From Nitrospirae bacterium YQR-1 (lineage in GTDB: Bacteria > Nitrospirota > Thermodesulfovibrionia > Thermodesulfovibrionales > Magnetobacteriaceae), in contig JAMOBJ010000005.1 of assembly GCA_039908095.1 (NCBI GenBank), positions 50,611-114,610 on the forward strand: a stretch of 64,000 nucleotides of DNA. Reading direction: 5' to 3'. Position numbers and translations under genes: made by a program. The notes beneath the pieces were generated by a model, which was given only the letters and a program-made list of their open reading frames with translations, did not search any database and was not told the origin of the DNA. This document shows, in pieces, positions 7,529-17,796 of the stretch (positions are counted from its first letter, which is position 1; the number at the start of each line of letters is the position of its first letter).

Positions 7529-9601
7529 ATGTCCGTTTTTTTTGTATCCATTGCCATTTTGGCAGCAGGTGGGTTAATTGCAGGAAAATATCCGAAAATT
7601 TCCGGCAATATTTCAACTATGACTATTGCGGCAGCCCTCATTGGTAATCTGTTTATTTCCATCCCGCCGGTTTTTTTTAACGATGTGCCAGCCTATACAC
7701 TCTATCTCCAAATGCCGATGGGTATAGTTAACTTTGAGGTTGATTCTCTTTCAGCTTTTTTTCTCGGCATCGCATCTCTTATCTTTTTCCTCACTTCAAT
7801 ATATCTTAAAGGATATTTGCCGGTGGAAGATAAAAAAAGGAAATTCAGCTTTGCTTTCTTTAATTTCCTGTTTATTTCCGTTATGCTTGTGTTTACAGTT
7901 AAAAATTCTGTTGGTTTTTTGATTAGTCTCGAATTTGTGACTCTGCTTACCGTGTTTTTAATGCTTCATGGCCGCCATGAACCGAAAGTGCAAAAAGCTG
8001 CCGTTTACTATCTCATCGCTATGCATATCGGTACTGTTTTTTTGATTATCCCTGTTGTCATGCTCATAGCAGCGGCAGGAAGTATGGATTTCAGCACTTA
8101 CAAGGACGTGCTTGCATCGTCTTCAAAACTTCAAACTCCGCTGCTTTGTCTTTTTTTAACTGGTTTTACCTTTAAAGCAGGATTTATCCCATTTCACTCT
8201 GCCACTGTCAATGCAGCTGGTGAGGCGCACAGTGCAGTGCCGGCAATCGTGGCATCTGTCATTATCCAAACGGCTGTCTATGGCATCCTGCGCATTATAA
8301 CTCTTACAGAATCCCCCTCTCCATATGTAGCATATGCCTTTCTTGCAATCTCCGTCATAACCGCCCTCTATGCCGTCATCAACTCTCTGGCTCAAAGGGA
8401 CTTAAGACAAATCCTCTCATACTCTGTTATCAGCAACACCGGAGTTATCGGAATCGGGATATCCGCTGGAATGCTGGGGAAATCATATGCGATACCCGTT
8501 TTATCTTTTCTGGGCTTTACAGGGGCACTGTTTCATATCCTTAATCATGCGCTGTCCAAGAGTACTGCGTTTTTTGCCTGCGGTAGTGTTTACTTAAACA
8601 CCGGTACATGTGAGCTGAACAATTTGGGCGGTATTATAAAAAATATGCCTGTTACAGCTTTTTGTTTTCTGGCTGCCTCTGCGTCACTTTGTGCGCTTCC
8701 GCCCTTTAACGGTTTTGTTAGTGAGTTTTTTATCTATCTCAGCCTAATAACCTCAGAGGCCGTATCATCCGGTGGATTAATCACTGCAAAGGTCATGACA
8801 GCGGCGGCACTTGCCTCAGTTGGAGCACTCTCACTTGCAGCACTTGTAAGAGCTTTTGGTATATGCTTTCAGGGACTTCCACGTTCTGAGTTTCAGGCTA
8901 AGGAAAGCTCACTTTCGATGCTTGCGCCAATGGTGTTTATGGCAGCCGTTTGTCTTGTTATAGGAGTTTTTCCCATGCCGGTACTATCCATTATAAGACC
9001 GTCTGTTGTGCTGATCTCAGGTTTTTCTGACATTACTTTTATAAATGTCCTTGAGCCCGCATCATCTGTGTCAAGGGCATCGTTAGTATTTTTGCTGTTG
9101 ATTGTTGTTATATTTGGTTGTAGGCATCTTTTACTCAGGAAACGTACAACTCTGAAAGCTCCCACGTGGAACTGCGGTTATGAAAATATTAATGAAAGGA
9201 TGCAGTACAGTGCATTATCACTCTCTGCTCCTTTGGTTAATCTCATCCTGCCCCTTGTAGCAAAGACAGAAACAGACGGTGGATTTTTTTCACTTAAAGC
9301 CGCCGATAGCCAACAGATTGAGGATGAGGACACTGAGGCCCGGCTCAGTACAATTATCCGGATGCCCGGAGTTTCCCAACTTTCAAAAAAGGACTATTTT
9401 TTCCCTCAACAGAGGCTTCACCATCAAACAAAGTACATTGATTTTATTGAACACTACATAGCTGGAAATATATTTAAAGCCCTAAACCGCTTTTATAACT
9501 TATTTGCGTGGATACAGACAGGCCATATAGGACACTACCTGTTTTATGTTCTGATAACACTGATTGCATTGTTGATTATTTCCCTTTGGAGACTGCTGTG
9601 A
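7529..9601 (+). CDS. hyfB: Hydrogenase-4-like membrane subunit B (NuoL/MrpA-type proton antiporter family)
   Basis: This 690-residue polytopic membrane protein carries the proton-conducting membrane transporter domain (about residues 105-420): VQKAAVYYLIAMHIGTVFLI, the lysine/histidine-bearing helices GFTFKAGFIPFHSATVNAAGE and LRQILSYSVISNTGVIGIG, and LNHALSKSTAFFACGSVY. The C-terminal part has a WNCGYENINERMQYSA segment typical of HyfB/HycC, followed by a hydrophilic stretch and a last helix. In hydrogenase-4/formate hydrogenlyase complexes this subunit is part of the ion-translocating arm. It is followed by hyfC and hyfE with 4-bp overlaps. No hydrogenase catalytic subunit is in the window. 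Confidence 0.87.
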   Translation: MSVFFVSIAILAAGGLIAGKYPKISGNISTMTIAAALIGNLFISIPPVFFNDVPAYTLYLQMPMGIVNFEVDSLSAFFLGIASLIFFLTSIYLKGYLPVEDKKRKFSFAFFNFLFISVMLVFTVKNSVGFLISLEFVTLLTVFLMLHGRHEPKVQKAAVYYLIAMHIGTVFLIIPVVMLIAAAGSMDFSTYKDVLASSSKLQTPLLCLFLTGFTFKAGFIPFHSATVNAAGEAHSAVPAIVASVIIQTAVYGILRIITLTESPSPYVAYAFLAISVITALYAVINSLAQRDLRQILSYSVISNTGVIGIGISAGMLGKSYAIPVLSFLGFTGALFHILNHALSKSTAFFACGSVYLNTGTCELNNLGGIIKNMPVTAFCFLAASASLCALPPFNGFVSEFFIYLSLITSEAVSSGGLITAKVMTAAALASVGALSLAALVRAFGICFQGLPRSEFQAKESSLSMLAPMVFMAAVCLVIGVFPMPVLSIIRPSVVLISGFSDITFINVLEPASSVSRASLVFLLLIVVIFGCRHLLLRKRTTLKAPTWNCGYENINERMQYSALSLSAPLVNLILPLVAKTETDGGFFSLKAADSQQIEDEDTEARLSTIIRMPGVSQLSKKDYFFPQQRLHHQTKYIDFIEHYIAGNIFKALNRFYNLFAWIQTGHIGHYLFYVLITLIALLIISLWRLL

Positions 9602-10578
9602 CGGTACAAGCTCTGTCTCGGTATATTTTGATGCTTGCAATGGCATTAATCATGGCAGGCATAATAGTTAAGGTTAAGGCCTTGTGGGGTGGCAGGTACG
9701 GAGCGCCGCTGTTGCAGCCGGTTTTTGACATCATCCGCCTATTTAAAAAATCACAGGTAGTGAGTGAAGCGGCCTCAGATGTTTTCAAAGCCGGACCGTC
9801 AATTGCTCTTGCCTCGGTTTTAGCTGCTGCTTTGCCGGTTCCCATAAGTAGTGGAGCCGCTCTCATAAGTTTTAAAGGCGATTTTGTGTTCTTTGTCTGT
9901 GCTTTAGCCGCCGGTAGATTCTTTACACTTATATCAGCTCTTGATACCGGTGGCAGTTTCAGCGGTATGGGAGCAGGGAGGATGATTACTCTGTCAGCAC
10001 TGATTGAGCCTGCTTTTTTTATAATCATTGCAACCCTGGCTCAACTTACCGGCAAGAGCTCTTTTAGTGAAATTTATGCAGTAATCCCAACACCCGTGAC
10101 TGACACAGTTCAAAGCGGTTTTTTCTGGTCGTTTGTTGAATTAGCACAAATCTGGTCAGATTCATATTTGCTCATTCCTGCCATTTGCGGCAATATTGTG
10201 CTTCTGATGTTTATACTGGCGGAGGCCGGACGAGTGCCGGTTAGTGACCCGGCGACACTTAATGAGCCCGCCATGATTACCGGCGCTTTGACGTTAGAAG
10301 TAAGCGGCCCTGATTTGGCATTTATGACCCTGGCCTCATTTCTTAGAATATCCATTCTTGGCACCCTCATAACAGGGATTATTGTGCCGGCCTGGGTCTC
10401 CCCCGTTACGTCTCTGATTCTGTATATGTTTATAATGTTTGCAATTGCCGCCACCATTGGGCTGCTCGAATCGGTCTTTGCACGCTTCAGGTTGACTCAT
10501 GTTCCTCAGTTTCTATTTGGAGCCACAGGGATAGCCCTCATCGTGCTGGCAGTTTTGACAATTGGTGTGAATAAATGA
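9598..10578 (+). CDS. hyfC: Hydrogenase-4-like membrane subunit C (NuoH-type)
   Basis: This 326-residue membrane protein is of the NADH-dehydrogenase subunit 1 family, which forms the heel linking the peripheral arm to the membrane arm. Recognisable pieces are QPVFDIIRLFKKSQVV near the N-terminus, then FILAEAGRVPVSDPATLNE (the conserved E-R-x-P-x-D/E-like loop), and LEVSGPDLAFMTLASFLRI. The start is set at GTG 9598, which overlaps the hyfB stop codon (GTGA) and has GGAG about 7 bases upstream. A longer frame from 9508 would run deep into hyfB. It has about eight transmembrane helices. Confidence 0.87.
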   Translation: MTVQALSRYILMLAMALIMAGIIVKVKALWGGRYGAPLLQPVFDIIRLFKKSQVVSEAASDVFKAGPSIALASVLAAALPVPISSGAALISFKGDFVFFVCALAAGRFFTLISALDTGGSFSGMGAGRMITLSALIEPAFFIIIATLAQLTGKSSFSEIYAVIPTPVTDTVQSGFFWSFVELAQIWSDSYLLIPAICGNIVLLMFILAEAGRVPVSDPATLNEPAMITGALTLEVSGPDLAFMTLASFLRISILGTLITGIIVPAWVSPVTSLILYMFIMFAIAATIGLLESVFARFRLTHVPQFLFGATGIALIVLAVLTIGVNK

Positions 10579-11213
10579 TTAATCATATTTCAGTTATACT
10601 TTTTGGAGTCACAATTTTATACATAGCAACAACAAGCCGTATTTCAGCCTTTGTTATGATACTGTCAGTGCAGGGAGTTATGCTTTTTCTTGCATCCCTT
10701 GCACAGTCTGGGTCTTTAAACGTTGGCCACACTATCTTTCTTGCTCTTGAAACCATTGTGGTAAAGGCCGCAGTGCTGCCCATGGTTATATATCATATGA
10801 TTAGGAGTATGGGCATAAAACGGGAAACCGACCCCTTTATAGGCAGCTTTGCGATGTTAATGCTGTCAACAATCATAATGTCACTTTCGTTTGTGCTGTC
10901 GTCAATACTGAAAAATGCCGGAAGCAATATCAATGTGCTTAATTTCAGCGTATCGCTGTCAGCGGTAATAATCGGTATGCTTATAATAACCACTCGAAGG
11001 AAAATCATAAGCCATGTTATGGGATTTCTGGTGCTTGAAAACGGTGCATTTATGATGTCACTGTCGCTTGCTCCCGAGATGCCGTTAATTGTAGAGGCAG
11101 GTATATTGTTCGATGTGCTTATCGGGATGTTTCTAACAGGGATATTTGCAAATAATATGAAATCCGCCTTTGAAGACTCAGACGTAAGCAGACTTACGAG
11201 ACTCTCAGATTAA
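10575..11213 (+). CDS. hyfE: Hydrogenase-4-like membrane subunit E (NuoK-like)
   Basis: This 212-residue protein has six to seven transmembrane helices. The conserved HyfE features are helix 2 ISAFVMILSVQGVMLFLASL, FLALETIVVKAAVLPMVIY with an embedded glutamate and lysine, and GFLVLENGAFMMSLSLA near residue 150. It overlaps hyfC by 4 bp (ATGA). In complete systems HyfE is followed by HyfF, HyfG and HyfI. Here the next coding sequence is the unrelated cinA-like gene on the opposite strand, so the cluster is membrane-only at this locus. The gap 11214-11435 holds a repeat fragment and nothing else I can support. Confidence 0.85.
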   Translation: MINHISVILFGVTILYIATTSRISAFVMILSVQGVMLFLASLAQSGSLNVGHTIFLALETIVVKAAVLPMVIYHMIRSMGIKRETDPFIGSFAMLMLSTIIMSLSFVLSSILKNAGSNINVLNFSVSLSAVIIGMLIITTRRKIISHVMGFLVLENGAFMMSLSLAPEMPLIVEAGILFDVLIGMFLTGIFANNMKSAFEDSDVSRLTRLSD

Positions 11214-11339
11214 ATATTAAAGCCGGATCGAGTACCTTGATAGCGCTGAGTTTATCAAACAATGCTTTACCGTGTGCTTCAGGGGAGGGCAATCTCAACC
11301 ACTAAAAATAATGAATGGAATTATGGTTTTCGCTATATA

Positions 11340-11375
11340 CTAACAAAGTTAGACATTGAAGGCTACTTGGTATTA
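11340..11375 (-). repeat. Inverted left-end fragment of the dispersed palindromic repeat
   Basis: The reverse complement begins TAATACCAAGTAGCCTTCAA and continues into TGTCTAACTTTGTTAG, matching the left end of the partial copy at 52195. The rest of the element is absent. Confidence 0.65.
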
Positions 11376-11435
11376 CCAATTATACACAATAACGGATATA
11401 GAGCGCAAGTGGACGAATTGTTTGAAACGCGGGTT

Positions 11436-11966
11436 TTAAGGGTCAACATTATCAGTGGCCATCTGTGTGATACGGGATTTAAGGAGCCTGATGGCCTCTT
11501 TTGTAGTTTCAACCCTTACCTGCATCCTGTCTCCGGAAAACCAGCGCCTCACGACCTGTTCAAACCCCTCAGGCCCCTTAAGCGCAATAAAAACCAGTCC
11601 GACAGGTTTTTCCTTGCTCCCGCCGCCGGGGCCGGCAATTCCGGTTACCGATACACTCAACGTTGCTCCAGTTAGCTCCCTTACCCCTCTTACCATCTCA
11701 AGGGCTGTCTCCTCACTTACCGCCCCATGAGTTTTAAGCGTATCGCCGGAGACTCCAAGTACTTTCATTTTCAAATCATTACTATAAGATACAACACCCC
11801 CCAAAAACACCTCTGAGCTGCCTGCCACCGTTGTTATAAATGCCGCTATCATCCCGCCTGTGCAGGACTCGGCTGTTGATATAGTGATTTGCCTCTCTGA
11901 CGCCTCCCTTACAAGAGCCTCTGCAAGTGCTGTTACTTCTTCTACTTCCAGTGTGCCTGATATCAT
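11436..11966 (-). CDS. pncC: CinA C-terminal domain protein (nicotinamide-nucleotide amidohydrolase, PncC-like)
   Basis: A single CinA_C domain of about 176 residues, which deamidates NMN to nicotinic acid mononucleotide in the pyridine nucleotide cycle. It shows TAESCTGGMIAAFITTVAGS, LGGVVSYSN, GAVSEETALEMV, and SVTGIAGPGGGSKEKPVGLV, all diagnostic. The N-terminal molybdopterin-binding half of full CinA is absent, as usual for stand-alone PncC. The ATG at 11966 (MISGTLEVEE) is chosen because AAGGG precedes it. A GTG at 12080 in the same frame would add 38 residues of unclear origin and has no ribosome-binding site. It is downstream of the GGDEF/EAL gene on the same strand. Confidence 0.85.
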   Translation of the reverse strand: MISGTLEVEEVTALAEALVREASERQITISTAESCTGGMIAAFITTVAGSSEVFLGGVVSYSNDLKMKVLGVSGDTLKTHGAVSEETALEMVRGVRELTGATLSVSVTGIAGPGGGSKEKPVGLVFIALKGPEGFEQVVRRWFSGDRMQVRVETTKEAIRLLKSRITQMATDNVDP

Positions 11967-12174
11967 AAAAATACCCTTTGCAAGTCTAAATAGTTTTGTA
12001 TCCGGGACAGCCCTCAAATCCCTTACAACCCTTCTGTCGCAGTCTGCACTCCTTATTGATACAATGTGCTTTAACCTCACGTAACGATTTGTTCCGACAA
12101 TGGATTTTTGGTTCTGTTTTTTTGCGTGTAGTACGATTTTTAATGCCCATTACCACACGCTGCGCTATTTACTC

Positions 12175-14979
12175 TTATAGACTATAGACATGTTCGTCCT
12201 CAAGAAGCTCAGTAAACTCATGGGCTGTAACAGGCTTGCTGAAAAGGAACCCCTGAATCTCGTCACATTCAAAGGTACGCAATAACTCCAGTTGCTGGAT
12301 GTTCTCGACCCCTTCAGCTATAACTTTGATATTGAGACTGTGAGCCATTGAGATTATAGATGAGGTGATAACAGCATCAGAAGCATCATATGGACAGTTA
12401 CGGATAAAGCTCTGGTCAATTTTCAGCGTCTGAAGAGGAAAACGTTTCAAATAAACCAAAGATGAGTACCCTGTACCAAAATCATCCACAGAAATATTTA
12501 TACCCATGTCCCTGATTTGATGCATAACCTTTATGCTTTCTTCAACATTTGACATAAGGCCGCTTTCCGTAATTTCAAGCTCAAGCTGCTCAGGGGATAC
12601 TCTTGTCTCATCTAAAACATCAGTTATAGTCTTTAAAAGTTCCTTTTGTCTAAAATGCTGTGCGGAGAGGTTTACCGAAATACGAATTGGTGAGAAACCG
12701 GCATCCAACCATTTGCGGCCCTGACGACAGGCAGTGGCTATTACCCATTTGCCTATAGGCACGATCAGACGCGTTTCCTCCGCTATCGGTATAAATTTTG
12801 CCGGAGATACCAGTCCGGTCTCAGGGTGCTGCCACCTTATCAGAGCCTCACAACCACCTATCCTGCCCGTAGCCATATCTATTTGTGGTTGATAGTGAAG
12901 CAGAAACTGTTCCGACTCCAGAGCCGTAATAAGAGCTTTTTCAAGTGTCACTCGCTCCGTTATAGCTTTATCCATAGAGGGCTCATAAAACCTGTAATCA
13001 TTCTTTCCGTGCTCCTTGGCCTGATACATTGCCACATCTGCACACTTGCTCAAGGCCTCCAGCGTGTCACCGTCATTGGGGAAGATGCTTATACCAATGC
13101 TGACACCAACCTGACACGTGTGCTGACCAAGCACATACGGTTCATTTATTGTTTTTATTATCTTCTGGGCTATGGTTATCAAGTCTGAGGGCTTAACTAT
13201 TTTTGAAACCAGTATCTGAAATTCATCACCACCCATGCGCGCTACAGTGTCGGATTTCCTTACGCAGTCCTCAAGCCGCCATGAGACCTCCTTAAGCAGC
13301 AGGTCTCCAACATTGTGTCCCAGTGTGTCGTTGACAAGCTTAAACCTGTCGAGGTCCAAAAACATCACCGCAAACATATAGTCATTTCTTTTGGCTTGCA
13401 GAATAGACTGATTAATTCTGTCTTCAAACAAGGTGCGGTTAGGCAAACCGGTAAGTACGTCGTGGTGTGCAAGTTGTCTGAGGTGTTCCTCCATTTTCTT
13501 ACGCTCTGTATCATCCAGCTTAACCGCAATAAAATGTGTTATCTCCCCGCCGGGGTTTTTTATCGGAGATATGGACAGATACTCCCAGTAGAGTGTTCCG
13601 TCTTTCTTCATATTACACAAATCGCCTCTGAATTCATTGCCGGCCTTTATAGTATCCCACATGTTTTTATAAAACGCCTGGTCATGTTTGCCGGATTTAA
13701 GAATGCGCGGATTCTTACCCTTGACCTCGGCAAGAGTATAACCGGTACACTCTGTAAACTTCTGGTTAACAAACTCTATGTTGCCCTCTATGTCTGTAAT
13801 AACAATAGAACTTATACTTTGTTCCACTGCTGTGGATAATTTCCTCAGATCCTCCTCATAGCGCCTTCTCTGGGTAATGTCGTTAGCCACACAGACTATG
13901 TCATTTCTTTCTGATACCCTCATAAATGAAAAACTACATTGCACGGGAAATCTGCTTCCGCTTATGGTTATAAAAGTGCCCTCCACGTTGCCTAAGCCGC
14001 CTTTGCCGACAGTGCCCATTGCCATAGCTTCTTTGAGCTTACCTTCAACCATCAGTTTTTCGGAAGGAATAAATATTTCTGTAACAGACTTGCCGATAAG
14101 CTCATCCCTGTCAATACCAAGCATACTGCCGGCGGCATTATTTATTGTCTTTATTATCCCCGAGGAATCCACCACAAATAGCATATCCACCATTGCATTG
14201 ACCACACCGTCTATATAGTCCTTAGATACCGTTGTTTCGTTGAGACTCTCTGACATGGTATTAAATGCAGCAGCAAGGTCTCTTATCTCGTCATTGGCCT
14301 TTGGAAGGGTAATCCTCTGTTGAAAATCCCCCTTTCCTATGTTAAAAGCTGATTTTGAAAGCTCACTCAGCGGTCTTATTAGCTTATAGACATTGTAGCC
14401 GCCTAAGAGGAAAATCAAGATATCTATTGCCGTCATCATCAACAGCACGTTCATTAAACGCCTGTGTTTTCTGTTGGAAATATCTTCAAAACCAAGCGTA
14501 ATTCTATTGCTGATATCAAGCAGTGCATTGTTGTTGACTAGTGTATATTTCAAATCATCGGTAAAGCTGCCTCCATTTTTTATCGTATCGATGTTGTTTT
14601 TAAACGACTCCCAGATATTGATGTTTTCCTTAAACAGTGGTTCCAGCTCTTTTGGGGCAGGGGATATAACCACCGTGGCATTATGCCCAAAGACTCCATT
14701 TGAGGCTTTAGTGCCTTTATATAGCATCGAAAGGCTGCTGTCATAGCGCTCAACTGCATCGTCAAGAGGCTTTAAATCATTGAGGTTTCCATAAGCCACC
14801 GACAGGATGTATTTGCCGATTACCTGGGAGAGCATCCTCTGGCGTCCGGCTATGTTAATTACCGAAACGTCATATCTTTGCGCCGATTGATAGTAATAAA
14901 TAGCAAGAAGCTCTGCAACCGCTATTAATGTCATAAGCAAAAGCAGAGAGTTTATTTTATTGCCAAGCGATATTCTCAA
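12175..14979 (-). CDS. Membrane GGDEF/EAL protein with PilJ-type sensor and two PAS domains
   Basis: This 934-residue c-di-GMP enzyme has TM1 (about 11-30), a periplasmic PilJ/type IV pili MCP-like domain beginning [13 protein letters not shown] (41-53), TM2 (176-200), HAMP (200-250), and PAS domains at about 253-370 and 378-492. The GGDEF domain (about 500-665) has an intact GGDEF at 583-587 and inhibitory-site RKSD at 574-577. The EAL domain (about 685-925) has EAL 711-713, DDFGTG, ITESG and IAEGVE. Both catalytic halves look intact, so it could make or degrade c-di-GMP according to signal. The NarX/PilJ-like sensor could sense nitrate or surface contact; this is inference. Confidence 0.93.
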   Translation of the reverse strand: MRISLGNKINSLLLLMTLIAVAELLAIYYYQSAQRYDVSVINIAGRQRMLSQVIGKYILSVAYGNLNDLKPLDDAVERYDSSLSMLYKGTKASNGVFGHNATVVISPAPKELEPLFKENINIWESFKNNIDTIKNGGSFTDDLKYTLVNNNALLDISNRITLGFEDISNRKHRRLMNVLLMMTAIDILIFLLGGYNVYKLIRPLSELSKSAFNIGKGDFQQRITLPKANDEIRDLAAAFNTMSESLNETTVSKDYIDGVVNAMVDMLFVVDSSGIIKTINNAAGSMLGIDRDELIGKSVTEIFIPSEKLMVEGKLKEAMAMGTVGKGGLGNVEGTFITISGSRFPVQCSFSFMRVSERNDIVCVANDITQRRRYEEDLRKLSTAVEQSISSIVITDIEGNIEFVNQKFTECTGYTLAEVKGKNPRILKSGKHDQAFYKNMWDTIKAGNEFRGDLCNMKKDGTLYWEYLSISPIKNPGGEITHFIAVKLDDTERKKMEEHLRQLAHHDVLTGLPNRTLFEDRINQSILQAKRNDYMFAVMFLDLDRFKLVNDTLGHNVGDLLLKEVSWRLEDCVRKSDTVARMGGDEFQILVSKIVKPSDLITIAQKIIKTINEPYVLGQHTCQVGVSIGISIFPNDGDTLEALSKCADVAMYQAKEHGKNDYRFYEPSMDKAITERVTLEKALITALESEQFLLHYQPQIDMATGRIGGCEALIRWQHPETGLVSPAKFIPIAEETRLIVPIGKWVIATACRQGRKWLDAGFSPIRISVNLSAQHFRQKELLKTITDVLDETRVSPEQLELEITESGLMSNVEESIKVMHQIRDMGINISVDDFGTGYSSLVYLKRFPLQTLKIDQSFIRNCPYDASDAVITSSIISMAHSLNIKVIAEGVENIQQLELLRTFECDEIQGFLFSKPVTAHEFTELLEDEHVYSL

Positions 14980-15082
14980 AAACTATCCTTTTTACCTGAT
15001 ATTACCATGTGCCATTGTAGCATATATGAAGGCATGTTTGTCCATTTCTATAAACTATGGAAGGGTGTATTGTTTTTCAACT

Positions 15083-16327
15083 CTAAAAAGTATCAGAAAT
15101 TTTCTCTATAACTGTAAATGCATCGTCCTTTAAATCTTTTAAATCCTGAACTTCCATGTGCAGCTCTATCATTACTTTCTCATACGTTTTAAGAAAATCT
15201 TCGTCTGATTTTATGGGTAAGGGACCGGAAAAACCAAAAAACTGACAAAGGTGCTCAGCTAAAACAATAATACTCCAAAGCTCTTTTGCCCCCGTATAGT
15301 ATTCTAAGTTACGCGATGTGCCGAGTTCAGTACTGTGGTGATACTTTATCGCCTCAACAATTATGTTTTCCACTTTCCAGCTTTTTACAATCAGTGCGCT
15401 TACCTCTGTATGGTTTGTACTAAAAGCCTCCTCTTCCTTTTCAATTATTCCAACTGTATTGGATATTGCCAAATCAACATATTTTTCATATCCCTGAAAT
15501 TTTTTTAAAAGCAGCGGCATAGCACAATCATGAAAGAGGCCCAAAAGATAAGCAGTATCAACATGTTTAGGATACATCCTGCCGGCAATAAAAGAACATA
15601 GTGTTGCTGAGGCTAATGAATGCTTCCAAAAAGTTTCGGTGACAATTCCGGTATCTTTGAGAGAAACCTGCAGCAGTGCGGCTAAAACCATATCGGCAAA
15701 ATTTTTTAACCCTAACACATGCAGAGCCCTTACAATGTCATCTACCTTGCCTGAGCCATATACCGGTGAGTTTGCAAACTTCAGCAAAATTGCTGTAACA
15801 GCAACATCCTTTTTTATATGCGCTACTATCTTGTCTATAGCCGGAGCAGGCTTTCTTAATTCCATACGTATATCATTGATGATGGCAGGACACGGGGGAA
15901 TATTTAAATTTTTTATGTTTATTTGTTTTTGTATTGTCTCAGGTCCCTGTAAGTTAAATTTGACAAAAAAAGGTTTAATCTTCTGTTCAATAATTTCATT
16001 ATCAATTGGTTTTTTAACATATCCTGACACTCCGGCACTAACGCACTTAATAATGTTGCCGCTGTCATGTTTTTCAGTAATCATTAAAAAAGGGATATCC
16101 CTTGTTGCAGGATTTTCTCTTACCAGCTTTAGCAGCTTGAATCCATCAACGTAGTCATCATCCCAGTCACTTAGAATAATCTTATAGTTATGGCTTGTCT
16201 GTAGTTTTTTTACGGCATCAATGTCATTAAATATTATCTCGTAAGTAATGCCCGGGTAATTTTTCTTCAAATATTGTTCAAGAGTCCTGTGCAAAGCTGT
16301 TGAGTGTGATATTACAAGCATCATCAT
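15083..16327 (-). CDS. Receiver-HDOD protein, copy A
   Basis: This 414-residue protein has an N-terminal receiver-like domain (1-125) and an HDOD domain (about 140-345: IPPCPAIINDIRMEL, IVAHIKKDVAVTAILLKFANSPVYG, YLLGLFHDCAMPLLL). HDOD proteins are HD-related scaffolds in c-di-GMP and stress signalling. The receiver keeps Asp54 (ILSDWDDD), Thr (MITEKHD) and Lys (VKKPID), but the usual N-terminal acidic pair is replaced by SHS (VISHSTALH), so Mg2+-dependent phosphorylation is doubtful. It is the downstream member of a tandem duplication with the next gene, 87 bp away, with the same domain layout and most residues alike. Confidence 0.85.
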   Translation of the reverse strand: MMMLVISHSTALHRTLEQYLKKNYPGITYEIIFNDIDAVKKLQTSHNYKIILSDWDDDYVDGFKLLKLVRENPATRDIPFLMITEKHDSGNIIKCVSAGVSGYVKKPIDNEIIEQKIKPFFVKFNLQGPETIQKQINIKNLNIPPCPAIINDIRMELRKPAPAIDKIVAHIKKDVAVTAILLKFANSPVYGSGKVDDIVRALHVLGLKNFADMVLAALLQVSLKDTGIVTETFWKHSLASATLCSFIAGRMYPKHVDTAYLLGLFHDCAMPLLLKKFQGYEKYVDLAISNTVGIIEKEEEAFSTNHTEVSALIVKSWKVENIIVEAIKYHHSTELGTSRNLEYYTGAKELWSIIVLAEHLCQFFGFSGPLPIKSDEDFLKTYEKVMIELHMEVQDLKDLKDDAFTVIEKISDTF

Positions 16328-16414
16328 ACAAAGTACCGCCTTGTTTTTATTATGTTTTAATGTTCATTTGTTTGTCATAACTGCTCTTTAGATTTATCAA
16401 TCTATCAACATCGG

Positions 16415-17656
16415 CTAAAAAGTCTCAGAAATGTTTTCTATAACTGAGAAGGCATCGTCTTTTAAATCCTTAATGTCTAAAACATCCATATGCAGCTCAA
16501 CCATTGCTTTTTCATAGACATTAAAGAAATCCTCGTCAGACTTTATCGGCAACATGCCGGAGTAGCCGTAGTATTGGCTTATGTGTTCAGCCAAAACGAC
16601 AATTGACCATACCTCTCTGACGTTCTGGTAATAACCGGAATTACGCGGTGTGCCGACATCAACACTGTGGTGATACCTGACTGCCTCAACAACGCAGTCT
16701 TGAACTTTCCATGTTTTTACCACAATGGCGCTTACCTCTGCATGGTTGGTGCTGTAGTGCTGCTCCTCCTGCCCAATTCCCTCCGTTGAGTTGGATAATG
16801 CCAGGTCGGCATGTTTTTCATATCCCGGAAATCTCTTTAGAAAAAGCGGAATGGAGCAATCGTGAAATAATCCGGCAAGATATGCTGTATCAACAAGTTT
16901 GGGATATTTCTTATTTGCAATGAAAGAACACAGCACTGCAGAGGTTAGAGAGTGCCGCCAAAACGTCTCTGTAACTATGCCTGAGTCTTTAATGGAATTT
17001 TGTAGTAAAGCCGCTAAAACCATATTTGTAAAATTTTCCAAACCCAACACATGTAAAGCCCTTAAAACGCTCTCAACTTTGCCTGCACCATAAATTGGTG
17101 AGCTTGCCAGCTTTATTAAGGATGCCGTAAGTGCTACATCCTTCTTTATATACTCAACGATTTTATCCAAAGCCGGTGTTGTTCTTTTCAACTCACCACG
17201 AAGCTCATTGATAATAGCCGGGCATGGCGGGATGTTTAAACTTTGTATATTCACCTGTTTTTTTACAATGTCAGAACTTTGTATATTCAGCTTCTCAAAA
17301 AAAGGTTTAAGCTTCTGTTCAATAACATCAGCATCAACCGGTTTTTTAACAACACCGGACACTGAAGCATTTACACACTTTATGATACTTTCACTATCAT
17401 GCTTTTCAGAAATTATCACAAAAGGAACGCTCTTTGTTACAGGATTTTCTCTTACCAAAGTCAACAGCTTATACCCATCAACGTAATCATCATCCCAGTC
17501 GCTTAAAATAAGCTCATACTTTTCATTGCCCTGTAATCTGCTCACTGCATCAATATCGTTGAAAACTTTATCGCAGACAATATGAGGGAAATTTTTCTTA
17601 AGATAATGTTCAAGAACCCTGTGTAAAACAATTGAATGTGACACTACAAGCAGCAT
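16415..17656 (-). CDS. Receiver-HDOD protein, copy B
   Basis: This 413-residue paralogue of the neighbouring gene aligns end to end with it without large gaps (LVVSHSIVLHRVLEHYLKKN, ILSDWDDDYVDGYKLL, INIQ/INIK-SLNIPPCPAII, YLAGLFHDCSIPLFLKRF). As in copy A the acidic pocket is SHS, but here the switch threonine is serine (IISEKHD). Divergence is concentrated in linkers. Two retained, slightly different copies suggest partner specialisation or hetero-oligomers. Its 5' gap (17657-17796) is AT-rich with no clear promoter seen. Confidence 0.85.
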   Translation of the reverse strand: MLLVVSHSIVLHRVLEHYLKKNFPHIVCDKVFNDIDAVSRLQGNEKYELILSDWDDDYVDGYKLLTLVRENPVTKSVPFVIISEKHDSESIIKCVNASVSGVVKKPVDADVIEQKLKPFFEKLNIQSSDIVKKQVNIQSLNIPPCPAIINELRGELKRTTPALDKIVEYIKKDVALTASLIKLASSPIYGAGKVESVLRALHVLGLENFTNMVLAALLQNSIKDSGIVTETFWRHSLTSAVLCSFIANKKYPKLVDTAYLAGLFHDCSIPLFLKRFPGYEKHADLALSNSTEGIGQEEQHYSTNHAEVSAIVVKTWKVQDCVVEAVRYHHSVDVGTPRNSGYYQNVREVWSIVVLAEHISQYYGYSGMLPIKSDEDFFNVYEKAMVELHMDVLDIKDLKDDAFSVIENISETF

Positions 17657-17796
17657 TGCTATACACTACCACCTTTTTTGTATAAATGAAAATCATTTGC
17701 CATTTTGCTTTGACCTTCTTCAGTATAAATTATCTATATTATTTCAGTCTATAAAAAAATGTTCTTTAACACAGATAGAAAAAACATCAGAACTGT

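Noticed and set aside
11262..11675. Plus-strand open frame of 137 codons across the end of hyfE's downstream gap
   Set aside because: Its second half lies opposite the real CinA-like gene, the first half includes a repeat fragment, and there is no ribosome-binding site.
12826..13839. Plus-strand frames of 120 and 174 codons over the GGDEF/EAL gene
   Set aside because: They lie opposite an intact conserved protein; frames are a by-product of codon bias.
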